A DNA stretch of 63,108 nt from a virus. Numbering within the stretch: position 1 is the stretch's first letter; each line of letters opens with the position of its first letter. The translations under genes were made by a program, and so were the position numbers. Shown piece by piece: positions 50,501-58,512 of this stretch. The notes under the pieces are model-generated. The model did no database searches, was not told the origin of the DNA, and saw nothing but the letters and a program-made list of their open reading frames with translations. The stretch spans positions 1 through 63,108 of IMG/VR virus record IMGVR_UViG_3300032322_001062, one strand, 5' to 3'.

Positions 50501-53020
50501 GCCAACGAGGGGCGAGTAGACGCCGTTGGCCGTCTGCGTCAAATCGACGTCGGCTTCGGGCGTGTTGTCCGACACAGGCGACCATTCCTGCGGCGGGTTC
50601 TGCTGTGTCATCTGCCCCGGCTGAGACTTCTCGGGGCTGCGCTCCGGGCCACGCGGGTTGGACGGCTCTTCGACCGTGGCCGGATCAATGCCGGGCACTT
50701 CCGCCAGTCTCGACTGCGTCGGGTTCGCCGCCGGGCGTCCAGCCCGAATATCATCTACAGTCTGCTGCAACCTTTCGGGCGTAGTCTCCCGCTGAACGCC
50801 GCCCACATTAACAGTCGTTCTCGCAGCCGGCTGCGCCGGTTCGGCTTTTCTCAGTGGACGGCGAGGACCAAACTGATCACCCTTGATTTCAATGTTTAAG
50901 GTAAAACCGTCCGTAACACCTTGGCCATATCCGTCAGGGTCTTGTTGCTGGTTCGCCCAAGATGCCGGTACGTCAACATACTGCAACTCAGTGTTCGGAC
51001 CACGATAATTTTCTGCGTATGTGCGCGACGAAGAAAACCAAGCGTCGCCCGTATACCTGCCGGGCGTAGCCGATCCATGATAAAGACGAACCATGCCGGG
51101 CGGAACAGGAGGTTCTACAGCAGGGGCGGCTTCGGGAGCAGCGGCCACGCGAACAAGTCGATCCGGCCGAGAACGAATATCATTCGAGCCGAAACTTGTG
51201 CGCTCACCGCGTTCACCGCGAACAGCCACACGCGGCCCTGCCGGCGTATCTATGGTATTTTCGACTGTCCACTCATTCACATTGCCGGTTTCACTTGTCG
51301 TGCGAACACGGTCACCCACGGCGATAGGCGCGCCCACACTGTCAACCACAGCGGGCGCGGCTTCGGGAGCGGGTTGCTGGCGGGGCAGGGTTTCGGCGCC
51401 GAAGCGGCGGGCCGTGAGCGGGTCGACCTGCCCGAGCGTGCCGGCTTCGATGGCTGCGTTGAGATCAGCGACTTCGCGCAGGGAGGCTTCCCGTTCGCGT
51501 TGCAGTGCTGCGGCTGTTGGGGCTGCTTCGGCGGCTTGCTGGCGGGGGCCGAACGAAACGCTGTAGCTGGTTGCGGTAGGCTTGGCTAGGATACCTTCTT
51601 CCGCCAGGCGGTTCAACTGCTCGGTAACGAATTGGCGTTCATCCTTCGTGAGGCGACGAGGCTCAATTCCGCTGGAGCGCAGCGCCGCGTTGGCCACGTC
51701 AATGGCCGAGAAGCGATTAAGGCTGGTGAGGTTGCCTTCTGCGGCTGCCTGCACCAGATTGCCGAGGAATGTGTCGGGCTGGGTAGCCGCAAAGTTGGAG
51801 ATGGCAGAGGTGCGGATGCGGCCGACTTCGCGCAGGTATTCGTTCTGGCGAGCGGAGTTGACCCACTGGGCGCGCGCTTCGGGCGTAGCCATGCCGGGAG
51901 GCGGCGCGAAGCTCGGGTTGGCAGCGACGGCGGCATCAACGTCTTCGGGCGTGCGCAGCAGTTCAGGCGACTGCGGAATGGGTGTCTGCGGAAAGAAGCC
52001 CTGTGCCGGGGCTGCCGGCTGCGGCTGCTGGGCGGCACGCTGTTCGTCGGCTTGGCGCTCAGTATCGGCCGCCGCCTGCTGCTGACGCTCGGCTTCGGAA
52101 GGACCCGCACGACCAATGGCACGAACGGCAGTGCCTGTGCCAGCACCACCAATGGTGCCGACGAGGCCCGCTTCCGCAACGCGCTCGGCGCGCTCGGCAA
52201 GGTTAGCTTCGCCAGTGGTAACGCCGATGGTGCCTTGGCGCAGAGTTTCGCCGAGGATTTCGCCTGCTGCACCGCCGGCTGCGGTCTGACGAATACCGCC
52301 TGCCCGACCACCAAGGATGCGCTGCGTCACGTTGCTGACGACACCGGGCGCGACTTGATTGCCGAGGGCACGGCTCAACGCCTGCTCGACATAACGGTTT
52401 TCGATGCGGCCAATGATCGGACCGAGGGTTACAGAGATGCGACCAGCGAGTTGCGGATCGACACCTTCTGCGGTAAGACCCTGATAGAGTTCGTCAATGC
52501 CGCCGGCAAGAAGGCTGCCGCTGACGCCAATGCGCGCGCCCGTTACAGCGCCCGGAACCGCGCCAGCACCAAGAGTTGGGACGCCGGCTGCGACAGCACC
52601 GATACCGGCGCCAGCAAGACCGCCTGCCAGAATGCCACCGATGGAGCCAGCAGCCTGGCCCGCGTAAGCTTTGAGCGCGTCGATGACGTTGAGGCTGGCA
52701 AGATCACGGAGTTCCGGGGCGCGCGTGCCTTGCTGGGTGTCGCCCTGCGTAGCCAAGCCTTCGCGGAAACGCTGAAGTGCAGCCCGTGTTTCGGGCGCGT
52801 CAATGGCAGCAGCGCCTGCTACGGCGGCGCCAACCGGCGAGGTGATCTGGCTACGGAACTGCTGACCGGCGCTCTCGAAGAAACCTTCGATGGGCATCTG
52901 GCGGCGCAGCGTCGGCCACCGATAGTCAACGTAAGCGAGTGCGTCTTCGCGGGAGGGCGCACCCTCAACAACGAAGATACGCCCGTCAGGAAGTTCGAAC
53001 TCGTAATTACCGACTGCCAT
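47591..53020 (-). CDS. Giant internal virion (DNA ejection) protein
   Basis: A 1,809-residue protein. Residues 1-60 are a conserved start (YEFELPDGRIFVVEG, ALAYVDYRWP). Residues about 120-320 are Gly/Ala-rich hydrophobic helices with many GxxxG (AGGLAGAGIGAVAAG), suited to a membrane channel. A Pro/Gln linker follows. An ART-like RLYHGS...DAWFSSSRTYAENY domain occurs near 643-735. The C-terminal half is long, helical and rich in arginine. Position after other internal proteins and size resemble T7 gp16. It would form the periplasm-spanning conduit during DNA entry. Confidence 0.78.
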   Translation of the reverse strand: MAVGNYEFELPDGRIFVVEGAPSREDALAYVDYRWPTLRRQMPIEGFFESAGQQFRSQITSPVGAAVAGAAAIDAPETRAALQRFREGLATQGDTQQGTRAPELRDLASLNVIDALKAYAGQAAGSIGGILAGGLAGAGIGAVAAGVPTLGAGAVPGAVTGARIGVSGSLLAGGIDELYQGLTAEGVDPQLAGRISVTLGPIIGRIENRYVEQALSRALGNQVAPGVVSNVTQRILGGRAGGIRQTAAGGAAGEILGETLRQGTIGVTTGEANLAERAERVAEAGLVGTIGGAGTGTAVRAIGRAGPSEAERQQQAAADTERQADEQRAAQQPQPAAPAQGFFPQTPIPQSPELLRTPEDVDAAVAANPSFAPPPGMATPEARAQWVNSARQNEYLREVGRIRTSAISNFAATQPDTFLGNLVQAAAEGNLTSLNRFSAIDVANAALRSSGIEPRRLTKDERQFVTEQLNRLAEEGILAKPTATSYSVSFGPRQQAAEAAPTAAALQREREASLREVADLNAAIEAGTLGQVDPLTARRFGAETLPRQQPAPEAAPAVVDSVGAPIAVGDRVRTTSETGNVNEWTVENTIDTPAGPRVAVRGERGERTSFGSNDIRSRPDRLVRVAAAPEAAPAVEPPVPPGMVRLYHGSATPGRYTGDAWFSSSRTYAENYRGPNTELQYVDVPASWANQQQDPDGYGQGVTDGFTLNIEIKGDQFGPRRPLRKAEPAQPAARTTVNVGGVQRETTPERLQQTVDDIRAGRPAANPTQSRLAEVPGIDPATVEEPSNPRGPERSPEKSQPGQMTQQNPPQEWSPVSDNTPEADVDLTQTANGVYSPLVGQLPPDTATAHATVKRATRMGMGFMGRWFYSPILTASKLNPAVRPVGRVMNAMRRRGNQYNAEIQPLLAEGAGNLTSQQLERVARLREESSTLGREAPGVATLSEPERAFFNSQVAANNRAWDYWTAANAINYFDPTATTDPVAKARLNEFWRRNRNKDLWEIPQAELREASPEGFRTMQEFERVRNPYYLPMTAQGTHFIAAYKRGADGQRVGKPVKMVSFNPLPLNKKGGRRPDPEVFAREELARRGFTPDKFYITPAPVEFTRDQEASALRDGSDALAKFLKQLDSVRSIRNDSEAQNLLRSFMSSLDKAAAKDFMRPNQGIMIPFTALDAGTYLTDVVPRHMAALGKLQARTYTNKAFNRAIENLDAPNKEYFNDLRDYASRPVESMLVARLKTLGFHYFIGPALDSMMMNFTSTYNSTMPLLMRDSGNVRQTLRIGQGALNDAIKYLGQAVRTDTRQFDNAVVNAGRTPKEREALRRAAQLGAFPPAMTVDMGAISEGVRTQTLINAGIPKAASVAKAFNTLINLFGKPQQASEQINRAAAFLAAFRLAEVNPAVIERANRIDGYNFTGPDASFEYAMSRVDDSQFIMTPEDRAKILRATPVNEVAFQFMSYPFKMTEVFLRQGANALRGVREGNPELAKVGALGLAYYTVPLVVLAGVWGFPGAELLRDALEEVIKLGWKDVENFDQDLYEYAFNMPLIGGEFTADFVTRGLPHALGMFTGSTRLGLNPFQFQDLMAVSPALLLGPVGSLPGMAVDAYKFAKEGDYLNSLASILPRFAGNFVRGINLGYGTGEVRTPEGRTTITREQIAELDKEQGVPTWIRVMVGLPPPEFLDLRTARRYAEEYSKASRPYTEWANNSISRLIAESVRAQERGDNEAALRFDRELDQLRADIRARNDRLRARGRNDSVYLSTPATQRAIMDRVRDRLEGTTEAERLIQRGAPRSRETIRQMLETRGMLDERGF

Positions 53021-53023
53021 CGT

Positions 53024-53911
53024 TTAGCGCCGCTGATCCGGCGGCACAAATCGTTCGCGCGTAACCGGCGGGTTACCTTGACCAGACTGCTGGCCGGTGC
53101 CGCCGGGTGTAGTGGCGGTGGCAGAGCCGGGCAACGGAAGCAGACCAAAGCTGGCAAGATTGTCGCGTTCGAGTTCACGCACACGAGCATTCCATTCCGC
53201 TTGGTCCATGATGCGGCTGGTCTGGGCGCGGGCGTTGCGTTCGTTGTCAGCCGCAGTACGGGCCTGCACCAGCGCGCGTTCGCGCAGGGCGTTTTCAGCT
53301 TGGGTGCTGAAGCGTGCAGTTTGGGTAGCTTGGACGCCGGGCAGCGTAATGCGCTGGTTGGGATCGCGGGAATTGATGTAGATGAGGTCGCCGGATGTGC
53401 GATCTTGGCCCGCGAGGGTCCAGTTTGCTGCGCCACCCCGACGGATTTCTTCGCGGATCTGGTCGATGCGGGCAGCAGTCAGCGGTTGTTCCTGTAGGCG
53501 GCGCGCACGGTCTTCTTCGAGACGGGCAGCCCGATCAGCAATTGTGCTTTCCTGTTCGACGACGCGGCGGAGTTCTTCTTGGCGAGCGCGTGCAGCCTGC
53601 TCACTGGATTGCAGACCTTCACCCAAAGCGGTAAAGAAGTTCGGGCTGCGCGAAGCCAGCAAGCCCATGCCGAGATCGCTGATCTGGCGGCTAGGTTCGT
53701 CGGCAACCTGCTGCTTGATGCGCTGACGCAGCGCGCCCAGAAGACCCTGCGGAGAGTTGGGGTCGGGCTCATTGCGGGTGACGGGCAGGCCGGCAGGAAT
53801 TTCTGCGGCCGGCGCCGTAACGAGGCTGCGCAGGCGTGCATTCAGATCGGGATTGGTAGTGTTCTCGTTGGGCGTGCCCAACGTAGAGAGCATTTCAAGG
53901 ACATTGGCCAT
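53024..53911 (-). CDS. Internal virion protein (coiled coil)
   Basis: A 295-residue protein with a long charged coiled coil (about 105-250, Glu/Arg/Ala-rich) and a Gly/Pro-rich C-terminus. An internal LLASRSPNFFTALGEGL segment is typical of podovirus internal proteins. It lies between the S74-tailed protein and the giant ejection gene and probably belongs to the ejectosome. Confidence 0.68.
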   Translation of the reverse strand: MANVLEMLSTLGTPNENTTNPDLNARLRSLVTAPAAEIPAGLPVTRNEPDPNSPQGLLGALRQRIKQQVADEPSRQISDLGMGLLASRSPNFFTALGEGLQSSEQAARARQEELRRVVEQESTIADRAARLEEDRARRLQEQPLTAARIDQIREEIRRGGAANWTLAGQDRTSGDLIYINSRDPNQRITLPGVQATQTARFSTQAENALRERALVQARTAADNERNARAQTSRIMDQAEWNARVRELERDNLASFGLLPLPGSATATTPGGTGQQSGQGNPPVTRERFVPPDQRR

Positions 53912-53937
53912 GGCAGGATTCCTGTCAGACGTATGGC

Positions 53938-55200
53938 TTAGGCAAAGGCGCCGGCTTGCATGGGAGCAAAGTCCGCACGCACAGCCTTGCGACCAGCAAT
54001 TTCAGTGACTTCTTCAGGATACATCTCTTCGACTTCTTGGGCAAGCGGGCCGATCACCTTCGGGTAGGTCTTGGGGTCACCCTCATATCGGAATGCGTAC
54101 ATCATCAGACCCGTCTCAGGATCTTCGCCCACCGGCTCGATGTCAGTCTTCATACGTTCGTCCGAAAGGAACGGCAGGTAACTAAGTGCTGCCGACCCGA
54201 TAGAACCCAGCGTCGAGCCAAGAGAACCGAGCCCCGACCCAATAGAAGAGCCAATCGCGGAAAGCCCGCTGCCGGCCGCTTGGGCACCAGAAAGAATTTT
54301 TGGAGCCTGAATGAGCGCGCCGAGACCTTGGGCAAGGATGTTGGAGCCTGGCTGCGTCGTAGTTTCATTCATGGACGAGCCGATGCCGAGAACTTGAGGC
54401 GACAGGCCAAGGCTGGAACGAAGAACCTCGATGCCACGAATTGGGAAGTCGCGCTCCTCCTCGAACTGCTGGCGAGCAAAGTCGAGTCGTGCCTGTTCAA
54501 GGCCGCGCTGCGCCTGCCCGGCCGTCGCAAGCGGGGCGACTTCAGTGCCGAGGCGGGCCGCCGTTTGGGTAATGCCTGTGCCGACTTGGCCGAGCGCACC
54601 GGAGTATAGCTGGGGGATGCGCTCTTGGTCGATACGGAACTGGGCGAGAGCTTGGTTGTAGGCGTTGGCGCGCTCGCGGGCAGACACGTCGCCGACGGCG
54701 CGCTGCGTGCGGCCAGTGAGTTCGCCTTCGGCAATGGCTTGACGGGAGCCGCCAAAGGCGCCAGTACGAGCAGCCTGTTGGCCGAGACGCAGGCGCTCCT
54801 TTTCAGCGGCTTCGCCAATGTCACGGAGGGCCGGCGCCAAAACGGCTTCGGTGTACGGCGACATGTAGCCGGTGAGATCGGTGTCCGGCAGGCGCGTAGC
54901 AAGACCACGCGAGGCAGCCACACCTTCGCGGACAAGCTCGGAGGTGAGAGGCGACAGTGCCCCACTGGTAGCCGCGACGTTGCGCGCAGCTTGGAAGCCA
55001 GCTAGTTCGTCAGGCGTAAAGTCCGCAATGCGTTGGGCGGTATACTCCTCGAAGGGCTGGGCAGCAAATGCACCAGCGCGGCTTAGGAGATCGCTACGCG
55101 CGGCCTGAACTTCGGCCGGCACGATTGGCATGGTAGTCGAAGACCTCTCAGTCTTCTGCGGGCCGAGACCGAGGGCGCGGCCGATAGCTTTGAAAACCAT
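53938..55200 (-). CDS. Internal virion protein with S74-type intramolecular chaperone tail
   Basis: A 420-residue protein. Residues 1-200 are helical with an AQPFEEYTAQRIADFTPDELAGF start and a TGAFGGSRQAIAEGEL motif common in internal virion proteins. Residues 270-345 are Gly/Ser-rich. The C-terminal 75 residues begin SDERMKTDIEPVG (S346) and continue YAFRYEGD and IGPLAQEVEEMYPEEV, the pattern of the peptidase S74 chaperone domain, which self-cleaves before the Ser. Cleavage would leave a 345-residue mature protein. The start overlaps the preceding stop. Confidence 0.78.
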   Translation of the reverse strand: MVFKAIGRALGLGPQKTERSSTTMPIVPAEVQAARSDLLSRAGAFAAQPFEEYTAQRIADFTPDELAGFQAARNVAATSGALSPLTSELVREGVAASRGLATRLPDTDLTGYMSPYTEAVLAPALRDIGEAAEKERLRLGQQAARTGAFGGSRQAIAEGELTGRTQRAVGDVSARERANAYNQALAQFRIDQERIPQLYSGALGQVGTGITQTAARLGTEVAPLATAGQAQRGLEQARLDFARQQFEEERDFPIRGIEVLRSSLGLSPQVLGIGSSMNETTTQPGSNILAQGLGALIQAPKILSGAQAAGSGLSAIGSSIGSGLGSLGSTLGSIGSAALSYLPFLSDERMKTDIEPVGEDPETGLMMYAFRYEGDPKTYPKVIGPLAQEVEEMYPEEVTEIAGRKAVRADFAPMQAGAFA

Positions 55201-56333
55201 TAGCTTAGGCTCCGCTTAAGGATTTCGCCAACGGGCAGCGGCCCTGCTTGGCGTTCGGTGCCGGTCTTTTCTTGGCGGACTTGGCGCACCAAGTCGTAGA
55301 GGCGGCGGGCACCAGCGTTAGAAGAACCGTCGCCCATCATGGAGACGACGTCGGCCGGGATGACGAACTCGCCATCCGACAGGGCAGCGGCGCGGCGACC
55401 GTTGATGGAGGTGGGGATCAGGTCGTCGAGGCCGCCACCGGGACCAATGGCCACCTTGCCGCCGCCTTCGAGCGGGACGAGGCCGCCGACCGCAAATTCT
55501 TCGGGCTCTTCATCGTCGACCATGCCACCTTCGGAGAAGGCAAAGGCAGAGGCTGGACCGGGGCCCCGGTTGCGGCCCATATTCGAAGGACGGATTCGTT
55601 CGCCGATGCTACCCGGTGCATATATGTCGCTGCGCAGCACCTGCGATTCGTTGGATAGGCGAGGCATGGCGCCGGACTCAATCCAGCCGATGATTTCACG
55701 GGGACCATAAACAATCTCCCGGCCTTCGGCGTCGCGGTCAACGACCCTGAAGTTCGGGTCGAAGCTCGGCAGGGCGTTGTTCATTTCGCCATATTCGACT
55801 AGATGGCGCAACTGCTGTAGCACCATGTTGCGGGCCCGGTCGTAGCGTTCCTCTTCCGGCACGTTGCGGAGGCGCTGGCCAAGCGCGTTGTTGGCCCGAT
55901 CCCACGTCGCTTGATTGTCGCCGACCATCGAGTTAAGCACGTCGCCACCAAGAAACTCGGTGGCAAAGACGCCTACGGGGCCTGTATAGGATGAACCGAT
56001 CATGTGGCGGATTGCATCGCGGGGACCGCCTGCTCCACCGGGAATACCTTCGGCCTTGGCCCTTTGGTCTGCGGCCATGCCCCGTTCGTTGGGCAGCACA
56101 AAGTTTTCATAGAGCGCCCGGCTAAAACGCTCACGCAGACCGGGGCGGCGTTCCGGTTCAGACACTTCCCCGCCTTCTGCAAAGGCTACCACATCCATAT
56201 CAGAAAAAGCGCCTTGCGGCTGTAATACCTCAGAGTCATCCAGCATACCAAGCTCCATGCGGTCGAGGGCTTCAATCGAGGGATTGAAACCTTGGTAGGC
56301 GGGATAAAAAGAGGCGGTCAGGGAATCGGACAT
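55200..56333 (-). CDS. Internal virion protein with AEGG motifs
   Basis: A 377-residue protein from ATG 56333. AFAEGGEVS (about 50), FSEGGMVDDEEPEEFAVGGLVPLEGGG (about 270-298) and a GDGSSNAGARRLYDLVRQVR C-terminal segment recur in aquatic podovirus structural proteins (recollection). A GGPRDAIRHMIGSSYTGP segment in the middle resembles small conserved phage domains. Probably packaged in the virion with the two following proteins; transcribed from its own promoter. Confidence 0.68.
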   Translation of the reverse strand: MSDSLTASFYPAYQGFNPSIEALDRMELGMLDDSEVLQPQGAFSDMDVVAFAEGGEVSEPERRPGLRERFSRALYENFVLPNERGMAADQRAKAEGIPGGAGGPRDAIRHMIGSSYTGPVGVFATEFLGGDVLNSMVGDNQATWDRANNALGQRLRNVPEEERYDRARNMVLQQLRHLVEYGEMNNALPSFDPNFRVVDRDAEGREIVYGPREIIGWIESGAMPRLSNESQVLRSDIYAPGSIGERIRPSNMGRNRGPGPASAFAFSEGGMVDDEEPEEFAVGGLVPLEGGGKVAIGPGGGLDDLIPTSINGRRAAALSDGEFVIPADVVSMMGDGSSNAGARRLYDLVRQVRQEKTGTERQAGPLPVGEILKRSLS

Positions 56334-56353
56334 GGGTCGGCCTTCTAGCAGGT

Positions 56354-56382
56354 ATTATAGCATGAGTGCCGAGGAAAGTAAA
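56354..56382 (-). promoter_or_regulatory. Promoter for internal virion protein genes
   Basis: Minus strand: TTTACT (56382-56377), 17-bp spacer, perfect TATAAT (56359-56354). Predicted start about 14 nt before ATG 56333. It overlaps the stop of 56384-56656 closely. Confidence 0.6.
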
Positions 56383-56383
56383 C

Positions 56384-56656
56384 CTAACGAACGTCGACGA
56401 AGTTGCTGGCTTGCAGGGCCAGAAGGAGCTTGCCAACGACGTTCGTGAGGACGGTGACCGAAGGGTTCAGCATGTCGACGGTCAGGGGCGCGGAGACGGT
56501 GCCTTGCACGATGAACTGGGGGCGGGTACGGCGGCCCGGGTCGAACAGGTCGCTTTGTTCGAGGACCTTGATGAGTTGGTTCCAGACTTCGCGGGAGGAA
56601 GCATCCCACTCGGCGGGGGCCGAAGGGAAGGACCGGGAAGAGATGCGGCGGGTCAT
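56384..56656 (-). CDS. Small tail-associated hypothetical protein
   Basis: A 90-residue protein from ATG 56656, coupled to the nozzle stop (4-bp overlap). Beta-strand-rich C-terminus with a WDASSREVWNQLIKVLEQ helix at the start. It lies between nozzle and internal proteins, so it may be a minor tail or closure protein. Confidence 0.55.
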   Translation of the reverse strand: MTRRISSRSFPSAPAEWDASSREVWNQLIKVLEQSDLFDPGRRTRPQFIVQGTVSAPLTVDMLNPSVTVLTNVVGKLLLALQASNFVDVR

Positions 56657-58509
56657 CGCAGGCCGTCAGGCTCGATTGCCATGCGGAACTGACCCATGCG
56701 CCACGGCACGTTGGAGGACGTGGAGGACTGGATTTGGATGGCCAGTTCCCGGCCCCGCAGACGGGTCGAGATTTTTTGGGTGTTGCCGGTCACGGCGAAG
56801 GGGCCCTTGGTGATGACCGGGCCGCCCGGATATTTGCGGGCTTGGAGGGAGATGTTGAGGGTCCCGGTGTAGGGCGTGTTGTCCGACAGGTTGGAGAAGT
56901 CGGGCACGAACTTGTTGACGAAGAGGATGGAGTTGCCGCCTTCTTGGTCGAAGTACGCGCCCTCAAGATTGGCCGCCAAGGCAGAGGTATCGGCAGCATA
57001 ACCAGCTTCCTGATAGTACAGGTTGGCGGGGTTGTCGTCAATAGCGAGCGGGTAGAGGAAGGTGTTGCTGTCCTCCCAGACCGTGCGCGGCATGGTGCCA
57101 ATGGTCCAGTGCTTCTCGCGCGTGTTGTAAATGACGTAGCGGTCGTTCTCGCCATTGGGCGAATCCTTCGACGGGTAGAACCACATGACTTCGTCGAAGG
57201 TCGCGTTGGTTGCGGCGTAGATTTTGTCTTCGTAAAGTGGGTCGATGTTGTCGTAGACGAAGCGCAGCACCGTGCATTCGATGGGGCGCAGGCGACCGTC
57301 GTACTGAAAGAACTGGCCGCTGGGTGACATCCAGTACAGGGTGCCGCTGTATTCGATGGCTGCGTTCCGGGCAATGACGCCGCACTGTTCGCCGACGGCG
57401 GTGAAGCCGAAGACGTCGTTGCCACCGATGTACGATTGGATGTACATATCGTTGTCGGTGAGGATAGCGGTCTTGTCGCTCCATCGAACGACCGAGCGGA
57501 TTTCGGAGCCACGGCTGGGCAGCGGGTAGTCGCCTGCGGTGTTGGTTGCGGAGGGCGTCCAGTCGGTGAAGTCTTCTTGGCTGCACCAGCGAACGAGCAG
57601 CGGGCTGTAAGTGCCCGAAATGTCGTGGGTGCCATAGACGAGGACGTGCCGAGCTTCGGAAGCAACACGCACGATCTGGTTGACGGAGGGTGCGGCCGTG
57701 ACGATAGTGACGCGAGTAGTGATGCCGCCGCCCGTATTCCAATACATGAGAGGGCCGTTGGAGGGCACGGCAAAAATGTCGGTACCCCACAGGTCTGCGG
57801 ACCAGAGGCGGATGGGATCGGAGACGGTGCCGAGGGCTGTGCCCCAACCGAAGTTGCCGCTCCACGGGCCCGTGCCCCAGCCCGAGCGCGGAATGGTCGA
57901 GATGTTGCCGGACTTGTAGCGGAGGCGGATGCTGGCCTGCCCACCGGTATTGGCGGAAGTTGCGGCGGCCGTGGTGCCCACGTTAATTCGGAAGCTGTTG
58001 TTGTCGACGACGCTGACCTCGAAGAGGACTTCGGTCGAGGTGTCAGCGTTGATGATGATGTTGCCGCCAATGGTCGTCGCAGCCGAGACGATGCCGACGA
58101 GGGACTGATCGGTCAGACCGTGCGTCGAGACGGAGACAAGAACTTCGGTCGAGCCGGCGCTGGTCGAAAAGACGTTGGTCGAGGAGACGGAAGTTACGAC
58201 CGGCGTGATTTCGTAGAAGGTCGAAAGCTCGCTGGAGAACAGGCCGTTGTTGGTGGCGATGAAGGCGGCAGCTTGGCTAAGGCGGTTGCGGACAGACGTA
58301 AGGTAGCGGGGGACGCCAAAGATTTTGGGGTCCTGCGAAGGGTCAATGGCACGCTGCCAGCCACCCATGAGTTCGGGGCGACCATAGCGGAAGCGCACCT
58401 TGTCGGCGTCAGTCCAGAAGCCGCCCGCGTCAAGCTGGGTCTTCTCCTTGACGACGCCGACTTTGAACTCCAGTTCTCGAAGCTGCTGGTCTTGGAGCGT
58501 GACCGACAT
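56653..58509 (-). CDS. Tail nozzle/tubular-type protein (large)
   Basis: A 618-residue mostly beta protein. N-terminal GGFWTDADKVRFRYGRPELMGGW (about 27-50) is the hallmark of large podovirus tail proteins comparable with T7 gp12 or P22 gp10. The middle has repeated beta strands with few charged residues (SVSSTNVFSTSAGSTEV), the end RLRGRELAIQIQSS. It likely forms the tail tube/nozzle below the adaptor. Coupled to the collar-fibre gene stop by a few bases. Confidence 0.82.
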   Translation of the reverse strand: MSVTLQDQQLRELEFKVGVVKEKTQLDAGGFWTDADKVRFRYGRPELMGGWQRAIDPSQDPKIFGVPRYLTSVRNRLSQAAAFIATNNGLFSSELSTFYEITPVVTSVSSTNVFSTSAGSTEVLVSVSTHGLTDQSLVGIVSAATTIGGNIIINADTSTEVLFEVSVVDNNSFRINVGTTAAATSANTGGQASIRLRYKSGNISTIPRSGWGTGPWSGNFGWGTALGTVSDPIRLWSADLWGTDIFAVPSNGPLMYWNTGGGITTRVTIVTAAPSVNQIVRVASEARHVLVYGTHDISGTYSPLLVRWCSQEDFTDWTPSATNTAGDYPLPSRGSEIRSVVRWSDKTAILTDNDMYIQSYIGGNDVFGFTAVGEQCGVIARNAAIEYSGTLYWMSPSGQFFQYDGRLRPIECTVLRFVYDNIDPLYEDKIYAATNATFDEVMWFYPSKDSPNGENDRYVIYNTREKHWTIGTMPRTVWEDSNTFLYPLAIDDNPANLYYQEAGYAADTSALAANLEGAYFDQEGGNSILFVNKFVPDFSNLSDNTPYTGTLNISLQARKYPGGPVITKGPFAVTGNTQKISTRLRGRELAIQIQSSTSSNVPWRMGQFRMAIEPDGLR

Positions 58510-58512
58510 GTA

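Noticed and set aside
48425-53497. Long plus-strand open frames opposite the giant ejection protein
   Set aside because: They are antisense shadows; the minus-strand product has coherent domains and matching gene order.
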